DNA of 64,000 bases from Alisma plantago-aquatica (Eukaryota; Streptophyta; Magnoliopsida; Alismatales; Alismataceae). Of this stretch, positions 1-10,105 are shown piece by piece (within the stretch, counting starts at the first letter, position 1; each line of letters begins with the position of its first letter). The notes beneath the pieces were generated by a model. It was not told where the DNA came from. It worked only from the letters and a program-made list of their open reading frames with translations, and did not search any database. The DNA is taken from contig OY856409.1 in the NCBI GenBank assembly GCA_963693085.1, positions 1,335,165,915-1,335,229,914 on the forward strand, given 5' to 3'. The translations under genes and the position numbers were made by a program.

Positions 1-264
1 TAAGGAAATGGAAGTTAAATTTGGCATGACTATTAGACAAAAATTAGTGTTTGGATGTCTTCAAGTTGACCATGTACAATATTTTTATTATTATTCCTAT
101 TGATGGATTAAGTTTACACATGCCTTCCTTGAAATATTTTACTATCCTCAGATATCATCTTATGATTCCTTGAGGTATGTCCAATTGTCCATAAGGCATG
201 CTTGGATGCATTTGGAGAACATGTAATTTCACTATAGAGAGCTCTTTGATTTCAAGTACAACCA

Positions 265-735
265 TGGTCTTGTTAGGCATGTTCTCTATTATGTAAGTGT
301 TGATGTAAAGAAAAAAGTGCATCTAAACTTTTTGACACATCCAGGGGTGGGGAGGTTGACATTTGGACCAGTTGCTCTTGATTTTTGGATGGGTTGTAGG
401 GATGTGTTCGAGTTCTACCACCGGTGGGCTTCAGGGATGGAATTTTTAACGTTGGACATACTTTCCTCAAAGCTACCTCAGGCCAAAGTGACCAATTGTG
501 AGAAATACTGTATTGAAAATCAACATATTTTACACCTTTTAGGTTTGAAACTTTTAGTTTTATAGCACCAAATGATTTAGAAATTCACAAAAGGATTCAA
601 AAGATTATGAATAGTAATGATATGTCCCCCTGGTCTATGGATGTAGTTTTTCAAATAATTGGCTTTGTCATCCAAAAGGGGTGGTGCCACAACTTGTTGC
701 TTGCCTGCCTTCTTGATAAAACACATATATCATCC
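265..735 (+). pseudogene. Broken copy of a conserved plant mobile-element-associated ORF
   Basis: The longest open piece (317-565, 82 codons) contains LNFLTHPGVGRLTFGP and later KVTNCEKYCIENQH. After a frame break the sequence reads on with IHKRIQKIMNSNDMSPWSMD up to about 710. From memory these match a conserved plant protein of unknown function that is often scattered with transposon debris and is sometimes annotated as auxilin-like. The usual motifs I recall there are VNFLTDP, RSTLRPADV, EKAC-DNQH and MHSNV-SPR-MDVVF. No catalytic motif is visible. It is truncated on both sides and frame-shifted near 560. The function is unknown and I do not assign one; the family resemblance is moderately sure. 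Confidence 0.4.
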
Positions 736-757
736 TTTTTATTCTAGATAAATTTCA

Positions 758-759
<2 letters not shown>

Positions 760-790
<31 letters not shown>
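760..790. repeat. (TA)n microsatellite
   Basis: An uninterrupted TA dinucleotide run of about 15 units is followed by a few interrupted units (cacatatatc). Confidence 0.9.
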
Positions 791-798
<8 letters not shown>

Positions 799-799
799 T

Positions 800-1632
800 C
801 AATAAAAAACTGTATATCAGAAACAACCAAAATGTTTTAAGTAGAGTGAGGGTCCTTTATCCAAGGAGAATGACACCACATGCAGAATACACATATACTT
901 AGAAGTGGATTTTATAGAGGTTGTGTTTGCATAAGTGATCAATTTGACAAACTTAATTTATGACAAGCATAACAATTGGATAGATGTTAAATCATGTTCA
1001 TTAGTATTATGATCCTTCAAAAGTTGTTATGTTGTTCCTAAAAAAATATCTATAAATATGATAAAGCAAGAAAGCTCTTAGACATGGAGACAATATAATA
1101 AGGGGTTTGAATTTGTGGCAATGGTATGATTGGTTGCAGTTATAGATTTAGTTTCTTATTCATGATATGGTCCATGTTTGGGAGTAAAAGTAGAATTAAG
1201 AACCTATTGATCTATGGTTTGTGTCAGCATGACACAAAGGGAAGATGCAAAGGTCATGAAAAGATATGTTCTATCATTTGTCCAGCATTGTGTAATATTC
1301 TATAGCTAAAATTATCATTCCCTCAATCATTTACCAAATAACATGAAGCCCCATAAAAATGTCACATCCACTATCATCTAATGCACTTGGATCTTGACTA
1401 TTGAACCCACTTTGAGTTCTCTCACCTTTAACCCTCTATGCTATCACATGAAGCCAAACCTGTAAAACCAATCCCAAATGACCTTACCTTTGCTTCTTCT
1501 CTCCATGGTAACATGTTGATTACAACCTTTTCTATATCAAGATCATTGATGACTATCGTCATTTATTGTCTAGACTCGATGAATCTACTAAGCGCTTCTC
1601 TGAAACCAAATGAGCTATATTTCCATGATCCC
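800..1632. other. Unassigned AT-rich stretch
   Basis: I see no coding motif, terminal repeat or RNA gene here. A 65-codon open stretch at 1438-1635 has no recognisable motif and no supporting context. Confidence 0.4.
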
Positions 1633-4600
1633 TGATGCGCAAAACCACATGTGCAAATACAAGTGTATGGTCAAGTAATATAGGGCTATCATAGCACCGA
1701 GTTATTGAACCCATGAAGAATTTGAACCATAAGAGACTTCTATTAAGTATTACTGATCAGTTAAGCCTAAGAAAAAGATTGGATCAGATTTGATAACTTA
1801 AGTAATTATTAAATAAAAAGCAAATTAAACTTGGATTTAGAATTTGGATGGAAAGATCACTAGGATAATAATTTTTTCACGACATATCATGTATCATTAA
1901 TCAATGAATTTCGTCAACACAAATGATGTTTATAGGCTCCATCCTTGGGGTTGGGGTGCACTTTTGAGGTTTGGGGACACTTTGTAAGTGGAGGATGTTT
2001 GAATACATTGCTAGATTGTGCTGGGGTGGTGACAAATTCATGTGTGTCTGGCTTCAAGTAGGTGTTTTCAACAGTTGCATGGTGTGATTATCCAACTTTA
2101 TGAAGAAAAGTTTTTTGTTTGGAATGCTCTATGTTTTGTTTTTGCTAGATGTTGTGGTTTTCTAAATCTTTTTTGTTTTTTGATGAACTATACATGGGAG
2201 TTTAATATAGATACCCGATGATACATAATTATCTTTTCCTTTTTTAGATTCTTACAAAAATAGTCAAACACCTACTTCTACGGTGGTTCAATGAGCAAAA
2301 TACAAGTGTATGCATCGATTAGTATATGCCTTTGAGACCCGAATGTCGATTAAGGGAAATTTTCTCCAGAGACTACTACTAACTATAATCTAATCAGCTA
2401 GGCCTAGAGTATGGATTGGTTGGTTGTTTTATGACTAGCAACAAGAATTAAAATCTAAATTAACTGAATGTAATTAGGAATTGATTGATTCTTTAGGATT
2501 ACACGTTCACCATAGTATGTATTTTATTTAACTCCATTTCATCAATAATCATTTACCATGAATCCTAGACTAAGAACATGTAGCAAGTATTACCCGCTCT
2601 CGCAACATAATACACTATCTATACTAAGACAAATCCTACTTTTGTAGAGGTTTAGGAATTATCTAGGTGCATTAATGATAACTCTAGGTTATTCCCTTCA
2701 CAACCGTAGCCCCTCTCCCAAGGCACAATATTGGCTATATAAATCTATGACTTTTTCAACCCCTAATCCCTCTCCCAAAACAATTAGTAGTCTAATAATT
2801 GATTATAGTGATCAAGCATAAACAATTCAATAAGAAATCATATATTTACGTCCATAATTGAAGGAAATATATATTATTAATTCATGAAATTAAAATACAA
2901 AGTAATATTGTGCTAGTCCCAAATCCTAAGGAATAAGGAATTAGCCCCACATGATTTCTACCATCGAATACAAAGAGGAAGAGAGTGAAAATAAGATAAA
3001 CATTAGTAGAACTAATGAAAACCTTCAGAGAAATGGTCCTTATGATCCTCTCTTTAGAACCTCTATCCATAATGTTTTGGCTGCAATCTGCCACTCTATA
3101 TACTCTTCTCTCGACTTTGTGCTCTGTTGCAACGAGCTAGAACATGATATTTTATTTTGGCCGAACTCCTATAGATTATAAGTGGGACTGGGGTCATCAT
3201 TAAGTCACAGTTGTTAGACATGTCATTATCTTTAATCTGCATTGATTGCACAGAGTTAGTACCATCGAATGGATGTCGATGACACCAAGTTGTCGACTGA
3301 CTCAAAACCCTTGATAAGTGTCGGTACTACTGACCAGTATGTCATTGGCACTGAGTTGCTCTTAAAGTTCTGACATGCTCTGGATGTAAAAGTATGTACC
3401 ACCAAATCACATGTCAGTAGCACGGAATCCATAAGATCTGGTTCCTAATGCTTTCTGGGCGGTGAGTCCATAGCATGGACTCCTCTTTTTTGTAGCATTG
3501 AGTGTTGTCTCGGTAGCACCGAATAGTGTTTCGATAGCATTAAAATGGTTGTTATTCCCTATTGGATTTGCATAATGTCGGTACCATCGACTTAAATGTC
3601 GGTAGCACTAAGTTGTGTTGAAAGAACTCGAATTTCTTGAAAAAAAAGGAAAAACCAACATAAGCATGAATAAAAAATTGATAATTTAACATATTTGGTA
3701 AAAATGCTTATTAATTGATGCAATAGTATTTTACAAGTTGATAATGGTAAACCGTGCATAAATAACATCAAAATGATTAATTATGCACCAAATACATGAA
3801 ATAATAGCCTATGAAAAGAGAGTACAACTTAGTGCATTAAAATCCTCTAAGCTTGAATGTTGCTCGCCCTCGAGCAATACTACCTTTGGATCTATTTGAA
3901 ATAAGTTAGCAAGAGGACAAGCAATATGAACTATATTTCTCAAATACCCCAACCTGACAAGTCTCAAATCAGCCCTTACAACCACTAAACAAAAAATTAC
4001 TCTGAAGTGACAAAAATGCTCATTAAAGTTGTTCACTCTTAAATCAATGAAACACTATCAATAGAGCAGCTAACATCATAATAAATAGTGCATACACTTG
4101 ATGCACCATGTGCTTCCCTATCTACATTGCTCTTGTCTATCTACCAAACTATGTTGGAAGAAGTTCTCCATATATAATTGAATGAGGGAATCTATCCTTT
4201 ATGTGCATAAAGAGCAATAGTTGGAAATGAAGTAGGTGAATATGAATAAGAATCAAAAGTAACATCCAAGTCATTTGTGCAAACAAAATATGATGAACCT
4301 ACAAAATGAAGATAATGGAAAATGCATGAATCCTAATTTCTAATATCATGGTGGAATGATGAATGCACTAGATCTATCATCCACATGATGAGTTTTAGGT
4401 AAAAGAATGCATACATGTAAATTATTTTCACCCTCTTCATGAAGAAACTTCAGATTGACTTTAAGGCAATCTTTTCTCCCTCTTTATATTTCTTTTGCTT
4501 CTCTACCCTCTTATTTTAGCATTATTATGATGTATGCTCTGTCTTTCTTCAACATATATATCATTGTTTTTTTTTCATTTGGGAGAGATGTGGATGTGTA

Positions 4601-5318
4601 TCATTTCACTTTAAATTTGAGGAGAAAGCTACACAGGTACATGTTTCCAAATATGCAAACAGTGATGCAAAAACAGTATGTAATCTACATCAAATTTGAC
4701 ATGCCACTAATTGGCAAGCACATCTCTATATATTTTTTTCCCTTTTTTAACTAATGCACTACAAAGAGACTAGCTACCATGCTACCTATTATACTATGCA
4801 ATGCAGTCAAGAGGAAACAATTTGGGTTACTTGATCATCTTAAGGTGGTGGATGAAATGTCATGAAAGGTGGATGGAATCACATGATTAAGAGGTAATGC
4901 ATATCTTAACTATGATATGTCCCTCTCCTATCAACATGTGTACATGGAAACCTTAGGATTTCTTACTAAAAATCTAATTTAAGGTCTCATTACTTGTTTG
5001 GTTGGTTTCGGCTCAAACCTCATCATCATACACAAATCTTGGATAAGTTAAGATTTAAATTATGTTAAGTGTCCTCAACCTAACCAACTCAAACACTTCC
5101 TTCAGTTGGTGTAGCCTTAGACTTTGCAAAATAAACTTAAAAAATTTGTGATCATTTTAAATTTTAAATTTTATTGCAAGGGCACAAAAACATTCATTTT
5201 TTATGATAGATGAAATCATGATAACTAAGCACCATGATTATAGATTGTAGATCCTACAATTTCATAAAAGAAAAACTAAATCAAGATATAAAACAAACAA
5301 GATAAAGCCATTCTATCA
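1633..5318 (-). mobile_element. LTR-like region of a minus-strand gag-protease retrotransposon
   Basis: The right end is the better-supported boundary. On the minus strand a purine-rich tract (5319-5330) is directly followed by TGATAGAATGGC, the expected PPT/LTR joint. The left end is uncertain. A TG start at 1633 (TGATGCGC) is one candidate, but a related segment recurs at about 2290-2420 (both read ACAAGTGTATG and later GCCTA-G), so the LTR may be shorter or contain a duplication. It holds an array of short palindromes (3250-3620) and a weak minus-strand TATA-like stretch near 3165-3182, as expected for a U3 region. No protein motif is present. Confidence 0.4.
3250..3620. repeat. Scattered palindromic TCGGTA-N-ACCGA motifs in the minus-strand LTR
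   Basis: Variants of TCGGTAGCACCGA (five-base arms around a three-base centre) recur here, for example tcggtaccatcga, tcggtagcacta and ggtagcaccgaata. Spacing is irregular. The same degenerate motif recurs at 5440-5790, in the internal region of the same relic. Confidence 0.55.
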
Positions 5319-5330
5319 CCCCCAAGCTTA
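5319..5330 (-). promoter_or_regulatory. Polypurine tract of the minus-strand relic
   Basis: The minus strand reads TAAGCTTGGGGG immediately before the TGATAG LTR start. This is the position and composition of the plus-strand primer of Ty3/gypsy elements, and it fixes the orientation of the relic. Confidence 0.6.
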
Positions 5331-5439
5331 AACTTGACTATGTCCTCATAGTCAAAATTCAAACAAACAGGTGGAATAGGGATACCATGTGTGGTGGCAG
5401 TGAGTGAAAAGTTCTCGTGGCATCTGTGGATCAAGCTAT

Positions 5440-5790
5440 GTAGTCATCTTTGTCCTTCTATGTCGATATCACCGACATGTGTGTCAGTAGTACTGAGATA
5501 TGATGTCCTTTTGTCCTTCTTCAAGTTATATAAGTTGGTGCCACCGAAAGGAGTGTCAGTGATATCAATAATCTTTTCTTATATCTCAGTGATTTTCTCA
5601 AAAAATGTGGGTGCTACCGACTGGGTTGTTGGTGGTATCAACTTTTTGCAGATTTTGACTTGTCATGGATTCGATATCACTGACATGTGTGATGGTGGTA
5701 CCAATTTTTTTTGAAATTCTTGTTGAACATTTTTAGAGTTCAGTGGTACCGACAATGATGTCAGTATTATTGACATTTACTCTGCATGCA
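5440..5790. repeat. Internal copy of the palindromic GGTACC-type motif array
   Basis: Repeated degenerate motifs such as tcagtagtactga, ggtgccaccgaa, ggtgctaccgac and cagtggtaccgac occur between the protease relic and the LTR of the minus-strand element. The motif type matches that inside its LTR at 3250-3620. The 107-codon plus-strand open frame across it is a by-product of the repeat. Confidence 0.5.
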
Positions 5791-5890
5791 TACTAAACAA
5801 AAGTATCAAGGTACCTTTAATACATCAATTTAAAATTTAATAAGACAAATATGAAATTTAACTAATGAACAGACCTAAACAAAAATTAAA

Positions 5891-5922
5891 TTAGGTTGTC
5901 TCCCATAAGCGTCCTTGTTTAA
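5891..5922 (-). other. Conserved post-pol sequence (decayed hairpin) of an Athila/Tat-type element
   Basis: Read on the minus strand, this stretch (TAAACAAGGACGCTTATGGG then AGACAACC) aligns base for base with 46694-46723 of the large plus-strand element (AAACTAAGGTGCTACTTGGG then AGGCAACC). There it lies just after integrase. Here it follows the protease directly. Confidence 0.6.
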
Positions 5923-5950
5923 TATCCTAGGCTCAACAAGGTAATTTTCT

Positions 5951-6593
5951 TCAGTTGGGGTTTTCATAGCATGGTTGTGATGACTCATCTGGAAGTTTGA
6001 ACACCAATCTATCATCATCCATCATGAGTGCCAAGTAGCCTCTATGCATAGCAACAATCACATTGGTTGTAGTTTGGAATGACCTTCCTAACAACATCTC
6101 GAATCCACACATTTCATGCATATCCATAACCACAAAATCAACATGATAATAATTTATTGACTTCGACTAAAACGTCCTTGCATATCCCCCTATGGCCTCA
6201 CAATCGATCCATCCTCTAAATGGATTGTCAGTTTCTTCAATCTGACCTTCAGAAAGGTAGAGAAATGCATGAGATTTATGCTCGCCGCAGAGTCTCATTG
6301 TGTTGATTGAAAAAAAAAAATCTTCTAATAGAATAAGGAATGTAGAAGCATCCTGGGTTCTTTCTCTTCCTTGTCAGTCTTTCCTAGATCATAGCACTCA
6401 CCACTTCATCGACATGCAAAATATTCATATCTTTTATCCGTCGTTTCTTGTTGATGATGTCCTTCAAATATCTTCCATATGCATGGATATATTCTATTGC
6501 CTCCACAAGTGGAATGTTAATCTGGAGCTTTTGAAAGATGTCAAGAATTTCTTAAATTATATTTCTCCTTTTTCGACTTCAGACTATCCATAA
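5951..6593 (-). pseudogene. gag-linker and aspartic protease relic, Tat/Athila type
   Basis: Reading leftward, the sequence follows the gag-protease junction of Athila/Tat elements. A degenerate ILDIFQKLQINIP-like linker comes first, then the catalytic region as DSAASINLM (family form D-S/L-G-A-S). It continues with HLEDGSIVRP and a flap, then MDMHEMCGFEMLLGRSFQTT, which parallels MDIKEDLRYPIIFGRPFLAT of the large element. The catalytic Gly is Ala and several stops and frame shifts break the frame, so it is dead. Immediately downstream (5922) comes the sequence that normally follows integrase, so RT, RNase H and integrase are missing. Either they were deleted or this was a gag-protease-only non-autonomous element. 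Confidence 0.65.
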
Positions 6594-6655
6594 AGAGTAC
6601 ATGTAGCTTCTCTACAAGCTTGTGAGGAGGAATGTATGGGGCATTAGGGCTATTC

Positions 6656-7330
6656 CACTAGTACAATTCTGACGTTTAATGTCACTTTCACTTACGTCAG
6701 TTCCTTAGAAAAACTAAAACTAATCTACCAACAACATCAGTTCTTCATATCAACCCTCACCATACATAAAATGTTGCCAATTTAGAAAAGACACGAGTAC
6801 CACTTTTACTTTAGCATTGGTTTCTTTTCATAGAAATCAATATCTTAGATTTATAATTTTTCAAGGAAAAAATTTTGCCTCCAAATTTTTTAGTCCGGCG
6901 TTGGTTTTGTATATAACTGATGACAAAGTGTTCGCCCATGTCCCCATAGAAAGAATTATCCCCCCATTAGTTGTCGAGTCTACCAAATAATCGACGACTA
7001 AGTCCCCTTGGTGAGACAATTTTTTTTGGAGATGGGTCTATATTGTTCGTTTTTTAGAAGAAACTGACGACTAGGTTTTTCACACCATGTCCCTATGAAA
7101 ATATTTTTCCCCCAAATTGTTTCTTCATTGTCAGTTTTTCTTACTAAACTGACGACTAGAACCCTAACCTAAGGGAATTTTTTTTATTTGGATATGTAGT
7201 TAGTCATTGATTTGTTCAGATGTAACCGACAACTATGGCCCTAAATTAGTGTCTATTTTTTATTTAGTTTAGGAGTTAGTTGTCGGTTTTGTATTCTTAA
7301 CCAACAACTATACCCCTAACCCTAGGGGAG
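6656..7330 (+). mobile_element. CACTA-like transposon end with subterminal repeats
   Basis: The stretch opens with CACTAGTACAATTCTGACG, close to the CACTACAAGAAAA-type termini of plant CACTA (En/Spm) elements. About six degenerate copies of a 60-70-base subterminal unit follow, carrying (T/C)GTCGGTTT and its complement AACCGACGACTA in opposing pairs. Examples are near 6895-6920, 6970-6995, 7045-7075, 7125-7160, 7225-7235 and 7275-7310. Such repeats are where CACTA transposases bind. I cannot find the partner end, and the sequence from 7340 is LINE, so this is probably a truncated copy. Confidence 0.5.
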
Positions 7331-7339
7331 AGTATTGCT

Positions 7340-8215
7340 CTAAAAGAGGACTCTCTCTAGGTTTGGTGGATACATGAAAGGTATATCAATGTTGACTCAA
7401 TTTGGAGAGTGAAATGTGCTTCTATCTCCTCTTGGTTATGGAAACATATTCTAATGCAGAGAGATGTTATTATTTACAATGTTTATGCCAGTTTGGAGTC
7501 TGGTGATTTTATTTTTCTCTGGAGAGATCCCTAGTTAGGGGAAGGTTTACTTTTGGATGACGTGTTAGATAAGAGTGGTCAACAAAGTGTGGCAAAGGTA
7601 AATTTTCCAAAATCGACTACCTCATTCATGATGCCCAGTGAATAACTAGTAGATTCAATTACTATTCTAGAGTTGTTGAGTATGTGAAGCTACATTTTTA
7701 GAAGGATTTTGTTGGTATGCCTAAATTTCTTCTAAATGGTTATTACATCAAGAAGGCCAAAGATGGTTGAAGTATCCTGAGAAATTAAGAGTCGGTTGTC
7801 CCTTGGGCCAATTGGATCTGGAAATCAACTATCCCTAACAAATGTAATTTTTTTTGCTTGGAGGTTTATGTTAGGCAAGATCCTTACTCACAATCATATT
7901 CACAGTAGAGGATTTAGCTTTCGTACATGATGTGACATGTGCAAGGTTGTCGTTGAAAATATTGACCATTGTTTCTTTAATGAACTTGTTCCCAGACTTT
8001 TTGGGATTCTGCTATTCATGACAGGTATATCTACAAGCCTAGTAGTGTTACTGGTCTCCTTTCCCTAAAGACAAAGAGTACTAACAATTATGCTTTGATG
8101 ACCCTTTATGGAAATTGGAATGAAAGAAACCTTGGGATTTTTGAAGAAAGAGAAAGAGTTCCTATTTTTATATGGAAAATGATTAGAAAGCATATAGATA
8201 CACTTATGTAAACTT
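7340..8215 (+). pseudogene. LINE (non-LTR retrotransposon) 3' end: zinc-binding RT C-terminal domain
   Basis: Broken frames show the C-terminal part of a plant LINE ORF2. There is a W-RDP-like segment near 7520, then WANWIWKSTIPNKCNFF near 7810, matching the usual W..iW....P.K...F.W of the zf-RVT domain. A C-rich, H-containing stretch lies at about 7930-8000, and GNWNERNLGIFEERERV is near 8110 (family form W.iWkeRN.riFe). No RT YADD core remains, so only the 3' third survives. It ends just before the chromovirus protease at 8331 and no clear poly(A) tail is visible. Confidence 0.55.
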
Positions 8216-8330
8216 GTACAGTTTCAATGTTTCTTTCTTTCTCTTATTTTCAGCTATGCATTGTATAGAAACTTAGTTTAAAATATCAAAAGCAGCAAGA
8301 AACACACTTTTAGGATAAAAAAGGGGTCTG

Positions 8331-8655
8331 ACATCAAATATACATGAATATATGTATGATGCAACTCTACGGTCATTCAGTTGTCACTCTATTTTACTAT
8401 GGATCAACAAAGACCTTCATGTCAAAGAGTCTAGACTATATTCTTAATCTAGAGACACATGACTTAGGGTACATGCTTAATATAACTACCCCAAGTGGGA
8501 GAATTATAATCTCCTACTATATTATTGAAAAAGTCCCTTTATCTTATGATTTTCGTCAGCTAGAGTCAAGTTTTACACTCCTAGACATGGAAAAAAAAAT
8601 TAGTTATACCAAAACCATGCTATCATTGAGTTTTGTGCCAAGAAAGCTATAAATT
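8331..8655 (+). pseudogene. Chromovirus aspartic protease relic
   Basis: An open stretch of 102 codons (8344-8652) starts just after the expected catalytic region, which reads LFYYGSTKTFMS where the family has LFDSGA-HSFIS. The catalytic Asp-Ser is therefore Tyr-Tyr. Downstream LNITTPSGRIIISYYIIE fits the V.TP.G flap, and LLDMEKK sits where the family has VL.M..FD. It leads into the RT relic at about 8700, in the usual pro-RT order of Tekay/Del-type elements. No gag or 5' LTR is recognisable to its left, where a LINE tail lies. Confidence 0.6.
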
Positions 8656-8699
8656 ATATGCCAATCTCCCTATTACTGTAATTCCTGGAAGAAAATATT

Positions 8700-9700
8700 G
8701 AGACCAAAAAATATCATTTCCTGGATTAAAGTACAATCCATGATATCCAAAGGGTGTAAAGCATACCTAGAAACTATCTATGTAGTTAAGCCTAATATGA
8801 ATTCCCTAGAAAATATCAACATAGCTTATGAGTGCATGAGTGTTTTTCTTTGGGAGCTTCATGGGCTATTAGTTGGTCATGATATTGAGTTCTCAGCTGA
8901 GTTAGCATCAGGTACCACACCTATTTCTTGGGCATGCTATCGAATGGCTTGTAGAATTGATTGAATTGAAAAAGTAGTTGCATGAATTACTAGAAAAGGG
9001 TGCTATCTGCCTCAGTACATCCCATTGGGAAGCACCCATTCTCTTTGTCAAGAAGAAGAATGAATATCTTTGTGTGTTCATTGAATATAATATGATAAAC
9101 TGGGATACCTTAAAAAACAAATAGTTGCTGCCCATAATTGATGACCTTTTTTTATCAACTTCATTCTGCTCAAGTCTTCTCGAGTATTTGTTTCTATTCT
9201 ATCTACCACCAACTCTAGGTTAAAGACAAAGACATCCCTAAAACCTCATTTCACACTCAGTATGAGTAGTAGGAATTCCTATACATACCCTTTGGTTTGA
9301 CCAATTCCCTTGTATGTTTATAAACTTGATGAATTGTGTCTTCCAATCCTTCCTAGATGAGTTTATAGTGGTCTACGTCAATGATATTATTATCTATTTG
9401 AATGACATAAAGTCACATTGAACCCATCTTCATAAAGTTTTTGATATCCTTGAAGCAAAAAAAGATATATGCAAAATTGTCTAAAAGTGAATTCTGGATT
9501 TCTGAAGTTTGTGTTTTGGCTCACATAATTTCGGTGGAACAAAATATGTCAACCCTGACAAAATTACAGATGTTCCTGAGTGGAAAGACCCTAATTTTTT
9601 TTTGAAGTCTGATGTTTTCTACGTCTTTCTAGTTATTACTATTGTTTTATACCCAACTTCACTAGAACTTCCTTGCTTCTCACCAAGATCATAAGGAAAA
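8700..9700 (+). pseudogene. Chromovirus reverse transcriptase relic
   Basis: The protease-RT linker (ISKGCKAYLETIYVVKP, then IEFSAELASGTTPIS and YRMA at 8735-8955) is the signature start of Tekay/Del-type RT. Further pieces in shifted frames are LGSTHSLCQEEE (family WGAPVLFVKKKD), an FIVVYVNDIIIY block near 9360-9400 that holds the catalytic box as V-N-D instead of I-D-D, and the KVFDILEAKK thumb segment. VCVLAHIIS and the PDKITDVPEWKDP region near 9510-9580 follow. At least six stops or frame breaks, together with the Asp-to-Asn change, make it inactive. Confidence 0.65.
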
Positions 9701-9727
9701 GAGAATTGTTCATTTCATCAAAGGAGT

Positions 9728-10105
9728 GTGAGTCTAGTTTCTAGGTTGAATACAAAGATTACTACCACACCCATTATGATACTTTCTTCAAGAAATGATG
9801 GGTTTGTCATCTTCACATGTGCATCAAGGTCCGATCTAGGTAGTGTCCTTATGCAGGAAAGTAAGGAAGGTGCTTATGCCTCTCGACATTTGAAGCCAAA
9901 CGAGTTCAACTACCCAATCCATGACCTAAAGCTTGCCACCATCATTTATGCACTAAAGATATAGTGACACTATCTATATGGTGCAACCTTAAACCTCCTC
10001 ACCGACCACAAGAGTTTGAATTACATCCTGACATAGAAGGATCTCAATCTCAGACAAAGAAGATGCCTTGAGTACCTAAAAGACTACGACTTCACTATTT
10101 CCTAT
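9728..10105 (+). pseudogene. Chromovirus RNase H relic, left part
   Basis: An open run of 78 codons includes [20 protein letters not shown] and [19 protein letters not shown], matching the family form GLG-VLMQ-G--VAYASRQLK--E-NYP-HDLEL. After one stop it continues with HYLYG, LTDHKSLNYILT, KDLNLRQRRCLEYLKDYDF and TISY at 10105. There the frame is cut by the solo LTR. The missing continuation (YHLGKENVVVDAL) is found at 12576 on the other side. Confidence 0.7.
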
